The position numbers were made by a program, and so were the translations under genes. From assembly GCA_019239415.1 (NCBI GenBank), contig JAFAZW010000042.1, forward strand, positions 1 through 46,488: DNA of 46,488 nt, given 5' to 3'. This document shows, in pieces, positions 8,610 through 17,364 of the stretch. The notes below the pieces were generated by a model. The model was not told the DNA's origin. It saw nothing but the letters and a program-made list of their open reading frames with translations, and ran no database searches. Position 1 is the stretch's first letter. Each line of letters starts with the position of its first letter. Source of the stretch: Alphaproteobacteria bacterium. GTDB lineage: Bacteria; Pseudomonadota; Alphaproteobacteria; Sphingomonadales; Sphingomonadaceae.

Positions 8610-8914
8610 GGTCATCCTCCCTTGGAGTCACCCACGACACCGACCCCATAGCACAAAACCACGCCCGCAGGCCTCGTAATCGTCCCAGTAGCATTACCGC
8701 GGGCGGTCGCTACGTCATGGCGAGTTCCACTCGGCCCTGCCTGGTCGCGTCGAGCTTGGGCCGCCGCACGCGAGATCAACGTCTTGCCACGGCATATTGA
8801 CACAAGGACGCTCAGGCGCACGGCACGCATGATGTCGCCGTCCTCCGTCCGTCGACCGCGAAGCGCGCCAGGCGATGATCCTGCGCGATCCTGCGGAGGA
8901 ATGCGGAGACTGAT
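8610..8914. promoter_or_regulatory. Shared divergent control region of the MEDS-LuxR and sensor-kinase genes
   Basis: About 300 bp separating two divergent regulator genes. It must contain both promoters, and since both products carry LuxR-type DNA-binding domains it is a plausible autoregulatory site. I see no clear -35/-10 pair or palindrome that I would defend. A GGAG element lies about eight bases before the start codon at 8915. Confidence 0.4.
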
Positions 8915-11437
8915 ATGCCTAACACTGTCCACATCGTCGACGACGATCCGTCGGTCCGCGCCGCGCTGAGCTATTTGCTCTCGAGCCACGGTTATCCCAC
9001 CCAGATCTATGCGAGCGGCGCGGAGCTGCTGGGCGAGCGCCGAAGCCTGACCGGCTGTCTGCTGCTGGACCTGAAAATGAGCGACACGAGCGGGCTCGAG
9101 GTGCTGGAGGAGATGGCGCGCCGCGGCTCACAGCTGCCGGCGATCGCCATGAGCGGCGAGCGGGACCTGCCAGCGGCGGTCCAGGCGCTGAAGCTCGGAG
9201 CGGTCGATTATCTCCAGAAGCCTCATGATCCGGACGAGCTCGTGCTCGCGATCGAACGTGTCCGCGCGCTGGCGGACCACCGGACCCACCGGAGCGCGAC
9301 GCGGGCGTCGGCAACGGCACGGCTGCGCAGCCTTTCCCCCCGACAGCGCCAGATCCTTCGCGGGCTGATCGCCGGGATGACGAACAAGGAGATCGCGCGG
9401 CGTCTCGATCTTAGTCCGCGGACCGTCGAGATGCACCGGCGCAACCTGCTGAGGGATCTCGGCGTCCGCACGACGTCGGCCGCGATCCGGCTGGGGATCG
9501 AGGCGGAGCTGACGCCGCTCGAGACGCCCGACGACGGCACGGCGCCGACGGCGGCCGCGCTGGCACCGCTTCCCACCTTCGCTGCGGCGAGGCGCCAGCC
9601 GTCAGCGCGTAACGCCGATATCGAGGAGATGCTGCCGCCCGCGCTCGACGTCCTCGAGGGGACGTCCGACGGGGTCTTCCTGCTCGATCACGATTTCAAC
9701 TTCACCTACGCCAATCGCAACGCCCTCGAGATCATGGGCGATTCGTGCGATCTCATCGGCCGCAACATTTGGGAAGTCTTGCCGGGCGGGGCCCGTACCA
9801 GGCTCTACGACGAGTGCAAGGCGACGGCCGAACAGCGCAAGGCCTCCCGTTTCACCTTTTACGGACCTACTCTGGGCAAGTGGCTGGACATCAACGTGCG
9901 GCCGATCCCCAGCGGCCTGCTCCTGTTGTTCAGGGACCTCAGCCGAGAGCGCGCCGCTCTGGCCGAGCTGAGGCTGAGTGAGGAGCGCCTGCGGCTCGCC
10001 CTCGAAGCCTCCGGCGACGGGGCCTGGGACTGGAACATCGCCGACGACACGATGACCTTGTCACCGCGCTTCCTGGTGGGCCTCGGCTATGACCCGGAAA
10101 CCGTCTCGTTTCGGTCCGATATCCTGCACAATTTGATTCATCCGGCCGACTGGCCGGAGGTCGACCGGCAAATGCGCGAGCATCTCGCCGGAAGGTCGGA
10201 GGTGTTCGCCTGCGAATATCGGGTTCGACGCCGTGACGGCGGATGGGCCTGGGTGTTCGAGCGCGGCCGGGTCGTGGCGCACGACCCCCGGACCGGCAAC
10301 TCCGTCCGGATGGTCGGCACCGTTTCCGACACGAGCGCGCTCAAGGAGATGCAGGCTCGTGCCCAGGAGGCGCTCGAGCGCATCGCGCTCGCTCAGCAAC
10401 TCGCAGGAGCAGGCACCTGGGAACTCGACCTTACGACCCGAATCGCGACGATGTCCGGGCGAACCCGTGAGATGCACGGACTTGCGGCGGACGCCGACGA
10501 GGCGATTCCGGAACTGATGTGGGAGGCCATTCTCCACCCCGACGATCTCGAGCGCACCAAGGCGGCGCTGAAGGAGGCGGTCGACACCGGCACGACCTAC
10601 TCGGCCGGCTATCGCGCCGTCGCGCCGGACGGCGAGTGCCGGTGGCTCCGCGCTCTCGGACGGCCGCTCCGCGCGGCCGACGGCGTCGCCACCCGCTTCG
10701 TCGGTATCGTGCTCGACGAGACCGAGCGGCACAAGTCGGCGCAGGAGCTCCAACGCGCGCAGGACGAGCTCGCCAACGTCTGCCGACTCACGGCTCTGGG
10801 CACGGTGATGACCAGCCTCGCTCATGAGCTGAGGCAGCCGCTGACCGCGATACGAGGCTATTCCTCGGCGCTCCGCCACACCCTCAGCGCTTCCCCTGGG
10901 AGCCGTTTCGCGGAAGCTCTCGACGGCATAGAGGAGAGCGCGATCCTTGCGGACGACATCCTCGCGGGAGCGGAGATGCCGAGCCGCTGGACCCAGATCG
11001 ACGCGCGAGCGGAGAGCCTGGGGGAAATAACGCGAAGCGCGGCAAATATCGCCGTCGGCACGGCCGAGGTCCAATTCGCCGTCGCTCCCGAGGCGGACGG
11101 CGTTCGGGTCGACCGGGTTCATTTGCAGCAGGTCATGATGAACCTCATACGCAATGCCACCGACGCGATGCAGGAAGGCGGCGGCCGGAAGATCACGATT
11201 TCGGCGGTCCCGGTGTCCGACGAGGAGGTGGAGGTCAGGGTCTCCGACGAAGGTCCCGGCATCCCCGCAAACGTTCGCGATCGACTGTTTTCCCCGTTCG
11301 TCACGATGAAGTCGGGGGGGACCGGCATCGGGCTCTCGATATGCCGGACGATCATCGAAGCCCATGGCGGGCGGATCTGGCTGGCCAGCGGGCCGGACCG
11401 CGGGGCGGTCATCGCCTTTACGCTGCCACGAGCCTGA
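8915..11437 (+). CDS. Single-chain two-component protein: receiver, LuxR HTH, three PAS domains, histidine kinase
   Basis: 840 residues. Domains in order: receiver (1-120, acidic pair at 9-10, phospho-acceptor Asp52 in 'LLLDLKMSD', 'YLQKP' lysine); LuxR/FixJ helix-turn-helix (about 140-197, 'LSPRQRQILRGLIAGMTNKE'); three PAS domains (about 240-350, 360-490, 495-615); and a HisKA/HATPase kinase with His637 in 'LAHELRQPLTAIRGY', N box 'NLIRNATDAM' and G boxes 'DEGPGIP' and 'GGTGIGLSI'. This is the equivalent of a FixJ-type regulator fused in front of a FixL-type kinase, so sensing, phosphotransfer and DNA binding sit in one polypeptide. No heme-binding PAS histidine is obvious. All catalytic motifs are present. 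It is divergent from the MEDS-LuxR gene, and only 16 bp separate it from the convergent usher gene. Confidence 0.88.
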   Translation: MPNTVHIVDDDPSVRAALSYLLSSHGYPTQIYASGAELLGERRSLTGCLLLDLKMSDTSGLEVLEEMARRGSQLPAIAMSGERDLPAAVQALKLGAVDYLQKPHDPDELVLAIERVRALADHRTHRSATRASATARLRSLSPRQRQILRGLIAGMTNKEIARRLDLSPRTVEMHRRNLLRDLGVRTTSAAIRLGIEAELTPLETPDDGTAPTAAALAPLPTFAAARRQPSARNADIEEMLPPALDVLEGTSDGVFLLDHDFNFTYANRNALEIMGDSCDLIGRNIWEVLPGGARTRLYDECKATAEQRKASRFTFYGPTLGKWLDINVRPIPSGLLLLFRDLSRERAALAELRLSEERLRLALEASGDGAWDWNIADDTMTLSPRFLVGLGYDPETVSFRSDILHNLIHPADWPEVDRQMREHLAGRSEVFACEYRVRRRDGGWAWVFERGRVVAHDPRTGNSVRMVGTVSDTSALKEMQARAQEALERIALAQQLAGAGTWELDLTTRIATMSGRTREMHGLAADADEAIPELMWEAILHPDDLERTKAALKEAVDTGTTYSAGYRAVAPDGECRWLRALGRPLRAADGVATRFVGIVLDETERHKSAQELQRAQDELANVCRLTALGTVMTSLAHELRQPLTAIRGYSSALRHTLSASPGSRFAEALDGIEESAILADDILAGAEMPSRWTQIDARAESLGEITRSAANIAVGTAEVQFAVAPEADGVRVDRVHLQQVMMNLIRNATDAMQEGGGRKITISAVPVSDEEVEVRVSDEGPGIPANVRDRLFSPFVTMKSGGTGIGLSICRTIIEAHGGRIWLASGPDRGAVIAFTLPRA

Positions 11438-11453
11438 CCCTTCGGTGCGGCCC

Positions 11454-13721
11454 TCAGCTCCGGCAGGCGCGGGTGCCGAGATCCGGCTGGGGGTCTGATC
11501 CGGGCGGCAGGAGCAGCTCGAGCGTGCACCGCCCTTCCGGCCATCGCGCTTCGAGCCGGTTCACGTCCGCCAAGCCGGACAGGAAGACCTCCCCGCCCGG
11601 GGCGGCAAGAAAGCTGCGGCCGCCAACGGTTACCGTCGCTCCGGCAGGGAGTGCGCCGAGGCCCGGCACCTCGAGGCGCACGAGGGCCGAGCGCGTACGC
11701 GTCGCCCGCAGGTTCACGACGACGCCGCGGCGGGCGTAAGGCCGCACACGCGTCTCAGGCGCCGTGACCTCCGCGTCGATCGGCAGGTCGGCGAGCTCCA
11801 AGCGAATGAAATTGTCCTCATAGCCGCGCAGGCGTGGAGCGACCACGCGGCCGTTGCTGCCGGTGCGGCCGACGAGGTGGTTGTCGGCATAGACCCGAAC
11901 CCCCGGCTGGCCCGCATCGACCACGGCGAAGGCGTCGGACAGGCGCTGTGCCGCGAACGCCTGGCCTCCCGCCATGCCGATGCCGCCGCTGGCACGGATG
12001 CGGGTCCCCACCCGGCCGTCGCGATAGCTTAGCTCCGCATCATACTGGCCGAAGCTGGTATTCATCGCCAAGGCGCCGCTGAGGCTGTCCAGAGGACCCG
12101 CCGTCGCCAGCACCCGATATCCCCAGCCTTCGTCGGCCGGCGCGCTGCGCTGGAGCGAAAGGGCGCCCGAGGCCGCGCCGTCGCGCACGCCGACCGCCCC
12201 GGTCATGCCCGTGCGTGGGCCGAGCGGCGCCGAGAAGGACAGCTCCGCGGACGTCTCGCGCGGCCCGCGCATTGCGCTGCGCGCCGCGAAATGGACGGTG
12301 CCGAGGCCGGCGACGCGGAAGGAGGCGCTCGCCCCGGCGAAAGCCGCGTCCGGCCGCTCGTCGCGAGCATCGCGCTGCAGGTAGGAGAGGCCGAGCGATC
12401 CCCAGCGCTGCGAAAGGCCGGCAAAGGCTGCCAGGTCCACCGCCGGCAGCGGCCGGTCGTCGCCGACCTGCCGGTAATGCTCGCTCGTGAGCCGCGCCGA
12501 GCCGCCGAACGACAAGCCGTGTGCGCGATGCTCGAAGCCGATGCTCCAGCTGTGGCCGGCGAGGCCCCCGCGGCTTCGGCTGGCGGCGGCGGAGACGCTG
12601 AGCAGGCCCAGCTGTGGAAAGGCGAGTTCGGCGCCTGCGCTGGCCTGCTGTGTCTCGGCGGATGCCGCCGCATAGCCTTCGGCGGTCAGTCGGTCCGAGA
12701 CGCCGAGCCGGTAAGTCGCGGAGGCGACGAGCGGACCGTAGGATGCGCTTGAGACCGCATAGTCGCGGCGCAGGAACCCTAGTTCGTAGCTGAAGTCCGA
12801 AAGGCCCGCCCGAAGCAGGGTCGGCGCGGCATAATAGGCCTGGCGGACGACAGTCTCGCGGCCGAGCGCGTCCCGCACGACCATTTCGACTCTGCCGGCG
12901 CCGGTGACGACCGGGAAGCCGGTCAGGGTAAAGGCCCCGGGCTGCACCTCCTTCGAGGCGGTGAGGGCGCCGTCGACGTAGAGGTCCGCCACGGCCGGAA
13001 GCGCGGCGCTGCCCGCGAGCGTCGGCACCGGCGCGGTGAGGAATCCCGGCTGGACCTCGAAGCTGCGCGTGAATTGGAGGCCGCCGATGCGCAGCGGCGC
13101 CCCTCCGAAGCCGCCGCGCGTGATCGTGTCGCCGACGCGCAGCGAGCGCATATGATCCGGATCGTCCCAGGTCAGGCTGGTGTCGAGCCGCACCGCGCGG
13201 GCGCCGGCGCGGGAGATGCGGGCAATGGCTGTGGTTTGGGCAAGCGCCGGTCCCGCCGAGACGCCCATTTCGAACGCGCCGTTCGCCGCGGGACTGCTCC
13301 CGTTACCGGCGACGGCTTCGAGGTCGTAATTCAGAAACATGCCGGGGCCGGAGCTGCTCATCGGCGAAACGGCGGCCGCGGTCGCCGTGATGTGAGCCTC
13401 CCGAAACGCCGACGGCGGCAGGACCAGGTCGAGCCGCTGCGACGCCGGGTCATAGGTCACGCGCACCTCGCCCGCCGGGCCGAGCCGTATGCAGCGCTGA
13501 TCCTCGATGACCACGGTGTCGAGGCGCTCCGTGCGGACCCTGAGCGCCTCGAGCGGCGCGGCCGGCACGCAGAAGGCGCCGTCGGCCCCCCGTACGACGA
13601 CCACCCCGGGGCCGGCGGTGGCGCCGTTGACGCGCAGCTCGAGCACCAGCTCCGCCGATCCCGAAGGCGGTGCGGCGGCGGCGCTCACCGCTGCCGAAGC
13701 GACGAGGCTAAGGAGCCACAC
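11454..13721 (-). CDS. Fimbrial outer-membrane usher (PapC/FimD family, SCPU-type locus)
   Basis: 755 residues with an N-terminal signal segment. Usher hallmarks: 'FLNYDLEAV' at the start of the barrel, then 'RSFEVQPGFLTAPVPTLAGS' and 'LPAVADLYVDGALTASKEVQ' followed by 'PGAFTLTGFPVVTGAGRVEM' (plug/hinge region), and a long run of beta strands ('DFSYELGFLRRDYAV'). Ushers form the outer-membrane pore through which chaperone-bound subunits polymerise. The start is GTG 13721, overlapping the chaperone gene by 14 bp. Operon order is SCPU subunit, chaperone, usher, as in archaic chaperone-usher loci. No tip adhesin follows: the next gene is convergent. Confidence 0.87.
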   Translation of the reverse strand: MWLLSLVASAAVSAAAAPPSGSAELVLELRVNGATAGPGVVVVRGADGAFCVPAAPLEALRVRTERLDTVVIEDQRCIRLGPAGEVRVTYDPASQRLDLVLPPSAFREAHITATAAAVSPMSSSGPGMFLNYDLEAVAGNGSSPAANGAFEMGVSAGPALAQTTAIARISRAGARAVRLDTSLTWDDPDHMRSLRVGDTITRGGFGGAPLRIGGLQFTRSFEVQPGFLTAPVPTLAGSAALPAVADLYVDGALTASKEVQPGAFTLTGFPVVTGAGRVEMVVRDALGRETVVRQAYYAAPTLLRAGLSDFSYELGFLRRDYAVSSASYGPLVASATYRLGVSDRLTAEGYAAASAETQQASAGAELAFPQLGLLSVSAAASRSRGGLAGHSWSIGFEHRAHGLSFGGSARLTSEHYRQVGDDRPLPAVDLAAFAGLSQRWGSLGLSYLQRDARDERPDAAFAGASASFRVAGLGTVHFAARSAMRGPRETSAELSFSAPLGPRTGMTGAVGVRDGAASGALSLQRSAPADEGWGYRVLATAGPLDSLSGALAMNTSFGQYDAELSYRDGRVGTRIRASGGIGMAGGQAFAAQRLSDAFAVVDAGQPGVRVYADNHLVGRTGSNGRVVAPRLRGYEDNFIRLELADLPIDAEVTAPETRVRPYARRGVVVNLRATRTRSALVRLEVPGLGALPAGATVTVGGRSFLAAPGGEVFLSGLADVNRLEARWPEGRCTLELLLPPGSDPQPDLGTRACRS

Positions 13722-14427
13722 GGACCGGCACGTGGCCTTCGCCCTGAGCCGTGCGCACGACGAGTTCCGCGGGGGCGCCCGTCGCCGGACCCAGGCTCCA
13801 GGCCAGGCTGCTGGAGGGGAGCACCACGCCCATCCTCTCGCTTCGGCCGATGGCCTCCCCGGCGGCGTTCCGCGCCTCGATCGCCAGGATTTGCGCGTGC
13901 AGGGTACCGCTGTTCCGGCCCTCGACGATCAGGCTGCCGTCGGCTCCGCGCCGGGCGGCCCAGCTCAGCGTCGCGACGGCGCTGCGGGCGGCGATCACAT
14001 AGAGAGGAAGGTCGAGCTTCAGGAGAACGCTGATGCCGGTGCCCGCGGACCTGGGCCCGGGTATCTCCTCGACGATCAGCCGATAGGCGGCGCCGGGGAT
14101 GCGGTTGCGAAAGCCGACGCGGATCAGTTGCCGCGCGCCGGGCGCGACCGTGAAGATCGGCGGCGACACCACAAGGTCGCGCGTCGGCTCCGTGCGGTCG
14201 CGGCCGTCCGCTTCGGTCCAGCGCAGCGCCGTCACGCGTACCGCGACCGGCTTGGGGTCGGCATTCTCCAGCCGCAGTTCGGCCGAGCCCTTGTCCGGCG
14301 CCACGGCGACCGAGACGGGATTGATCCGAAGGGAGCTCGCGCCCGCCGGGCCCGCCGCCGCGGCAAGGCCCGCGAGGATGAGGGCAGCCGCCGCACGGCG
14401 GCTGCCCCTCACGATGGCGATCGTCAT
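13708..14427 (-). CDS. Periplasmic pilus chaperone (PapD/FimC family)
   Basis: 239 residues. A signal peptide ('AAAALILAGLAAAAGPAGAS') precedes a PapD-like domain pair: 'LRINPVSVAVAPDKGSAELR' (first strands), 'VSPPIFTVAPGARQLIRVGF' (the conserved P..f.l.pg..q.iRv strand), and a shorter second immunoglobulin-like domain. Such chaperones complete the fold of fimbrial subunits by donor-strand complementation and bring them to the usher. It lies 12 bp after the SCPU subunit gene and overlaps the usher gene. The subunit substrate is most simply the preceding SCPU protein. Confidence 0.85.
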   Translation of the reverse strand: MTIAIVRGSRRAAAALILAGLAAAAGPAGASSLRINPVSVAVAPDKGSAELRLENADPKPVAVRVTALRWTEADGRDRTEPTRDLVVSPPIFTVAPGARQLIRVGFRNRIPGAAYRLIVEEIPGPRSAGTGISVLLKLDLPLYVIAARSAVATLSWAARRGADGSLIVEGRNSGTLHAQILAIEARNAAGEAIGRSERMGVVLPSSSLAWSLGPATGAPAELVVRTAQGEGHVPVRVAP

Positions 14428-14439
14428 CGCTGCTACGGA

Positions 14440-14940
14440 TCAGTAGGAGATGGTGACCTGGACGGTATCGGCATATTCTCCCGCGGGCGCGCCCGTCTGC
14501 CCGGCCGGGATGAGTCCGTAGACCGTCTTGATCTGCGCCGAGCCGGTGCCGGTGCCGGAGAAGGTCGACGTCGCGCCCTCGACGCCGTCGCCCCACAGCT
14601 GGGTGCGCGAGGAGTCGATGAACAGGCTGTAGCCCAGCAGGTTCGCGCCGCTCGCCATCTTGCGATGGCTAAGGTCGGCGCCGCTGCCCGCGCCGGCATC
14701 GGCGGCCGCGCTCCAGGCCGTTCCGTTCGTGCAGGTAACGCTCACGCTCCCCGTCCCCTGGACCGCCTGCCCCGAGGTGACATCGACATTGCCGAAGGCG
14801 ACGGCGGAGGTCGAGACGGTGCAGTTCGCCGTCACCGTCGCATTGACGTCGAGGGACGACGTCGCGTCCGTTGCGAAGGCCGGCGCGCCGGCGAGAGCGG
14901 CGACTAAGGCGGCCGCGGCGCCGCGTACGAAGTTCTTCAT
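14440..14940 (-). CDS. Spore coat protein U (SCPU) domain fimbrial subunit
   Basis: 166 residues: a cleavable signal peptide ending near 'GAPAFA', then an SCPU domain with 'LDVNATVTANCTVSTSAVAF', 'GNVDVTSGQAV', 'SVTCTNGTAW' and the C-terminal beta strand 'EYADTVQVTISY'. The paired cysteines (NCTV, VTC) would form the subunit disulfide. Such proteins are secreted subunits of archaic chaperone-usher fibres linked to surface attachment and biofilm. ATG 14940 has AAGGGG eight bases upstream. It is the first gene of the three-gene operon. Confidence 0.88.
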   Translation of the reverse strand: MKNFVRGAAAALVAALAGAPAFATDATSSLDVNATVTANCTVSTSAVAFGNVDVTSGQAVQGTGSVSVTCTNGTAWSAAADAGAGSGADLSHRKMASGANLLGYSLFIDSSRTQLWGDGVEGATSTFSGTGTGSAQIKTVYGLIPAGQTGAPAGEYADTVQVTISY

Positions 14941-15302
14941 GAATGTTACCCCTTGCTCTGCAGTGTGGGCCGGTTCGCTGCGCAGCCGGGAGAGCCCGTC
15001 TTCGCACCGAACGCGGTGGCTTCAGCTAGCGAAGGCTAGTCGAAGAAGCCGTTGATTGCGGCGGCGGGAAATCCCGATAGGGTTTGTACGGTGCCCGCGT
15101 ACGCCGCGCACCGCCGGCGGCCCATCTTGCCGAGAACTGCTCCTGAGACCGCGGGACCGTCGCACGCCTCCCCGGTGACGGAGAGGCGTGTCAGCTTGTC
15201 ATGGGGGCGCGTGCCAGCCGCATGTGCGGTAGCGACAGTGCGTTCGCGAGGAGGGCCACGCCCTTTGGCGGGCCGGGCGAGGCCGAGGGGCAGGGGCCGG
15301 GA
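14941..15302. promoter_or_regulatory. Upstream region of the SCPU operon with an imperfect inverted repeat
   Basis: 362 bp between the SCPU start (minus) and the end of the GGDEF-EAL gene (minus). No gene is convincing. An imperfect inverted repeat lies at 15020-15045: arms CTTCAGCTAGC and GCTAGTCGAAG around GAAG, with two mismatches. It is about 80-105 bases upstream of the SCPU start and could be an operator, or a structure at the end of the upstream transcript. Confidence 0.35.
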
Positions 15303-17123
15303 TCAGTCCCGTACGGGCTGGCGTGGCAGCGCCGGTTCGGTAGCCTTCTTGCGGAGCAGCTCCGTCGTCTGCGCCATGGTCAAGGGCTTCGAAAAGAGGA
15401 AGCCTTGGCCGAAATCGCAGCCGATGCTCCTGAGGAACTCCAGCTGTGCCTCGGTCTCGACGCCTTCGGCGACCACCTCGATCGAGAGATGCCTGGCGAG
15501 ATCAACCACGGCGCGGACGATGGCGGCGCTCTCCGGCACGCTTTCGACGGTCGAGACGAACGACCTGTCGACCTTGAGGATGTCGAGCGGAAAGTCCTTG
15601 ACGTGCGAGAGCGAGGAATAGCCGGTGCCGAAGTCGTCGAGCGAGATCCGAATCCCGGTCGCGCTCAGCAGTCGGAGGGCGCGCTCGACGTATTTCGCGC
15701 CCTGGGCGAGGAAGGCATGCTCCGTCACCTCAACCTGGATCAGGGCCGGCTGGATTCCGGCATATGAGAGGCGTTTGACGAGCCGTTCGGCGTAGTCGTC
15801 GTGCATGAATTCCGCGGGCGCGGCGTTGATCGAGACGTGACCGAAGTGGACGCCCTCGCGCAGCCAGCAGCGTATATCCTTCATGACCCTTTCCTGGATC
15901 AGGTCGCCGAGCCGCGAGGCGAGATCGTAGTCCTTGAACGCCTCGGAGATCGTCTCCGGCCCCTGAATCCCGGACCGGGGATGCTCCCACCGAAGCAGCG
16001 CCTCCAATCCGCTGATCCGCCCGGACACGAGGCATGTCTTCGGCTGATAGAAGGGGAGCACGGATTTCTCGAAGACCGCCACCCTGGCGAGGCTCAGCTG
16101 CGAAGCTTCCTTCTGCGCCTGTTGGCGCATGTGCTGCTGGAACATCTGGATGCCCCCCCGCGCTCGCGCCTTGCTGTCATCGAGTGCCGTCTCGGCATTC
16201 TTGAGCAGTTCGTGGGCGCTCGCCGCGTCGGCCGGAAAGAGTGCGCCGCCGATGCTGGCGCTCGGGTGCATGAGCTGTCCGTCGTAGGGGATCGGCCGCT
16301 GCAATCGCTCGACGATCGTCTCGCCCAGCCGCACAAGCTGCGAGTCGGTCGAGGCACCGTGAACGATGAGCGCGAACTCATCGCCGCCGACGCGGGCGAG
16401 CCAGGCGTCGGCCTTGAGCGCGTCGCGAAGCCTGCGCGCCACCGTCCGCAGCAGCTGGTCGCCCGCGCCGTGGCCGAGCGTGCCGTTGACCTGCTTGAAG
16501 CGGTCGAGGTCGAGGAGGAGGAGGCCGAAGGAGGAACCGCTCTCCATCGCGCGCAGGGCCGCGGCCTCGACACGCATTTGAAACCAGCGACGGTTGGGAA
16601 GGTCGGTGAGCGGGTCCTGCTCACCGATCCTGCGCAGGCGTTCGGCGGTGTCGCGCTGGGCCGTGATGTCGCGCGACATCGCCAGAAAGCGCGTGATCCG
16701 CCCCCGTCCGTCCCGCAGCGGCGTGACGATCACATCCCACCATCTCGGACTGCCCTTGGCGGTTGGGCAGGGCGCGGAGAAGCGGACGGCGGCGCCCGCT
16801 CGCGCGCGGGCGACGGCGTTGCGGACGAGCGCGCGGCCCGCGACGGGCCACAGGGCCGCCCATTCCTGCCCGACAAGCTGATCGAAATCGTCGATCTCCA
16901 TCGCGCAGAGGCCGGGGCCGTTCATGAGTTCGATCCGCCCGTCGACCGACAGGATCTTGATGCAATCGACGCTCGCGGCGAGGATGCTGTCGAACAGCGC
17001 CCCCGCGCCGGCAAGATCCTCCGCGCCGCTACCCCGTTTGGCGGGCAGCATCGGGTGGGCGACGGGGCCGCCACCGAACTGCCGGCTTGCGCGTCGACTC
17101 CGGGCGTTCTCGGTTTCAATCAT
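15303..17123 (-). CDS. PAS-GGDEF-EAL cyclic-di-GMP protein
   Basis: 606 residues from ATG 17123, which has GGGAGGGA ten bases upstream; the open frame extends further but reads as non-coding. A PAS domain ('FDSILAASVDCIKILSVDGR' to 'GRITRFLAMSRDITAQ') is followed by GGDEF ('DPLTDLPNRRWF', 'LDLDRFKQVNGTLGH', intact 'RVGGDEFAL') and EAL ('GLEALLRWEHP', 'QVEVTEHAFL', 'DDFGTGYSSL', 'LKVDRSFV', 'VAEGVETEAQ'). Catalytic residues of both domains appear present, so it could make or degrade c-di-GMP. The inhibitory RxxD site before GGDEF is absent. Its position upstream of the SCPU fimbrial operon suggests control of surface attachment, but that link is inferred. Confidence 0.88.
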   Translation of the reverse strand: MIETENARSRRASRQFGGGPVAHPMLPAKRGSGAEDLAGAGALFDSILAASVDCIKILSVDGRIELMNGPGLCAMEIDDFDQLVGQEWAALWPVAGRALVRNAVARARAGAAVRFSAPCPTAKGSPRWWDVIVTPLRDGRGRITRFLAMSRDITAQRDTAERLRRIGEQDPLTDLPNRRWFQMRVEAAALRAMESGSSFGLLLLDLDRFKQVNGTLGHGAGDQLLRTVARRLRDALKADAWLARVGGDEFALIVHGASTDSQLVRLGETIVERLQRPIPYDGQLMHPSASIGGALFPADAASAHELLKNAETALDDSKARARGGIQMFQQHMRQQAQKEASQLSLARVAVFEKSVLPFYQPKTCLVSGRISGLEALLRWEHPRSGIQGPETISEAFKDYDLASRLGDLIQERVMKDIRCWLREGVHFGHVSINAAPAEFMHDDYAERLVKRLSYAGIQPALIQVEVTEHAFLAQGAKYVERALRLLSATGIRISLDDFGTGYSSLSHVKDFPLDILKVDRSFVSTVESVPESAAIVRAVVDLARHLSIEVVAEGVETEAQLEFLRSIGCDFGQGFLFSKPLTMAQTTELLRKKATEPALPRQPVRD

Positions 17124-17364
17124 TTGAACGGTCCCTCCCGATGCTCCGACTAAGGAAGCGTCGCCGAAGAAGGAGATAAGTGGCCGGACCGGAAGAATAC
17201 GGTAGGACCGACTCAGCCGGTGACGGCGAGCGGGAAACTGAACCCGGAGCACCGTGATTGCCGACTGGGATCTCGGCTTCCGTCTCCCGCGGATGCTCCC
17301 CTCGAGCAGCCGCGAACGCATGAGGCGGTTCGGCGGCGATCGGGTGCATTGACCCGTCGACCGC
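17124..17364. other. Intergenic spacer
   Basis: 241 bp between the permease end (minus) and the GGDEF-EAL start (minus). It should contain the promoter of the GGDEF-EAL gene. Nothing further recognised. Confidence 0.4.

Noticed and set aside
15303-17321. 672-codon version of the GGDEF-EAL protein
   Set aside because: The extra 66 N-terminal residues are Arg/Ser-rich with no homology signal. ATG 17123 has a GGGAGG element.
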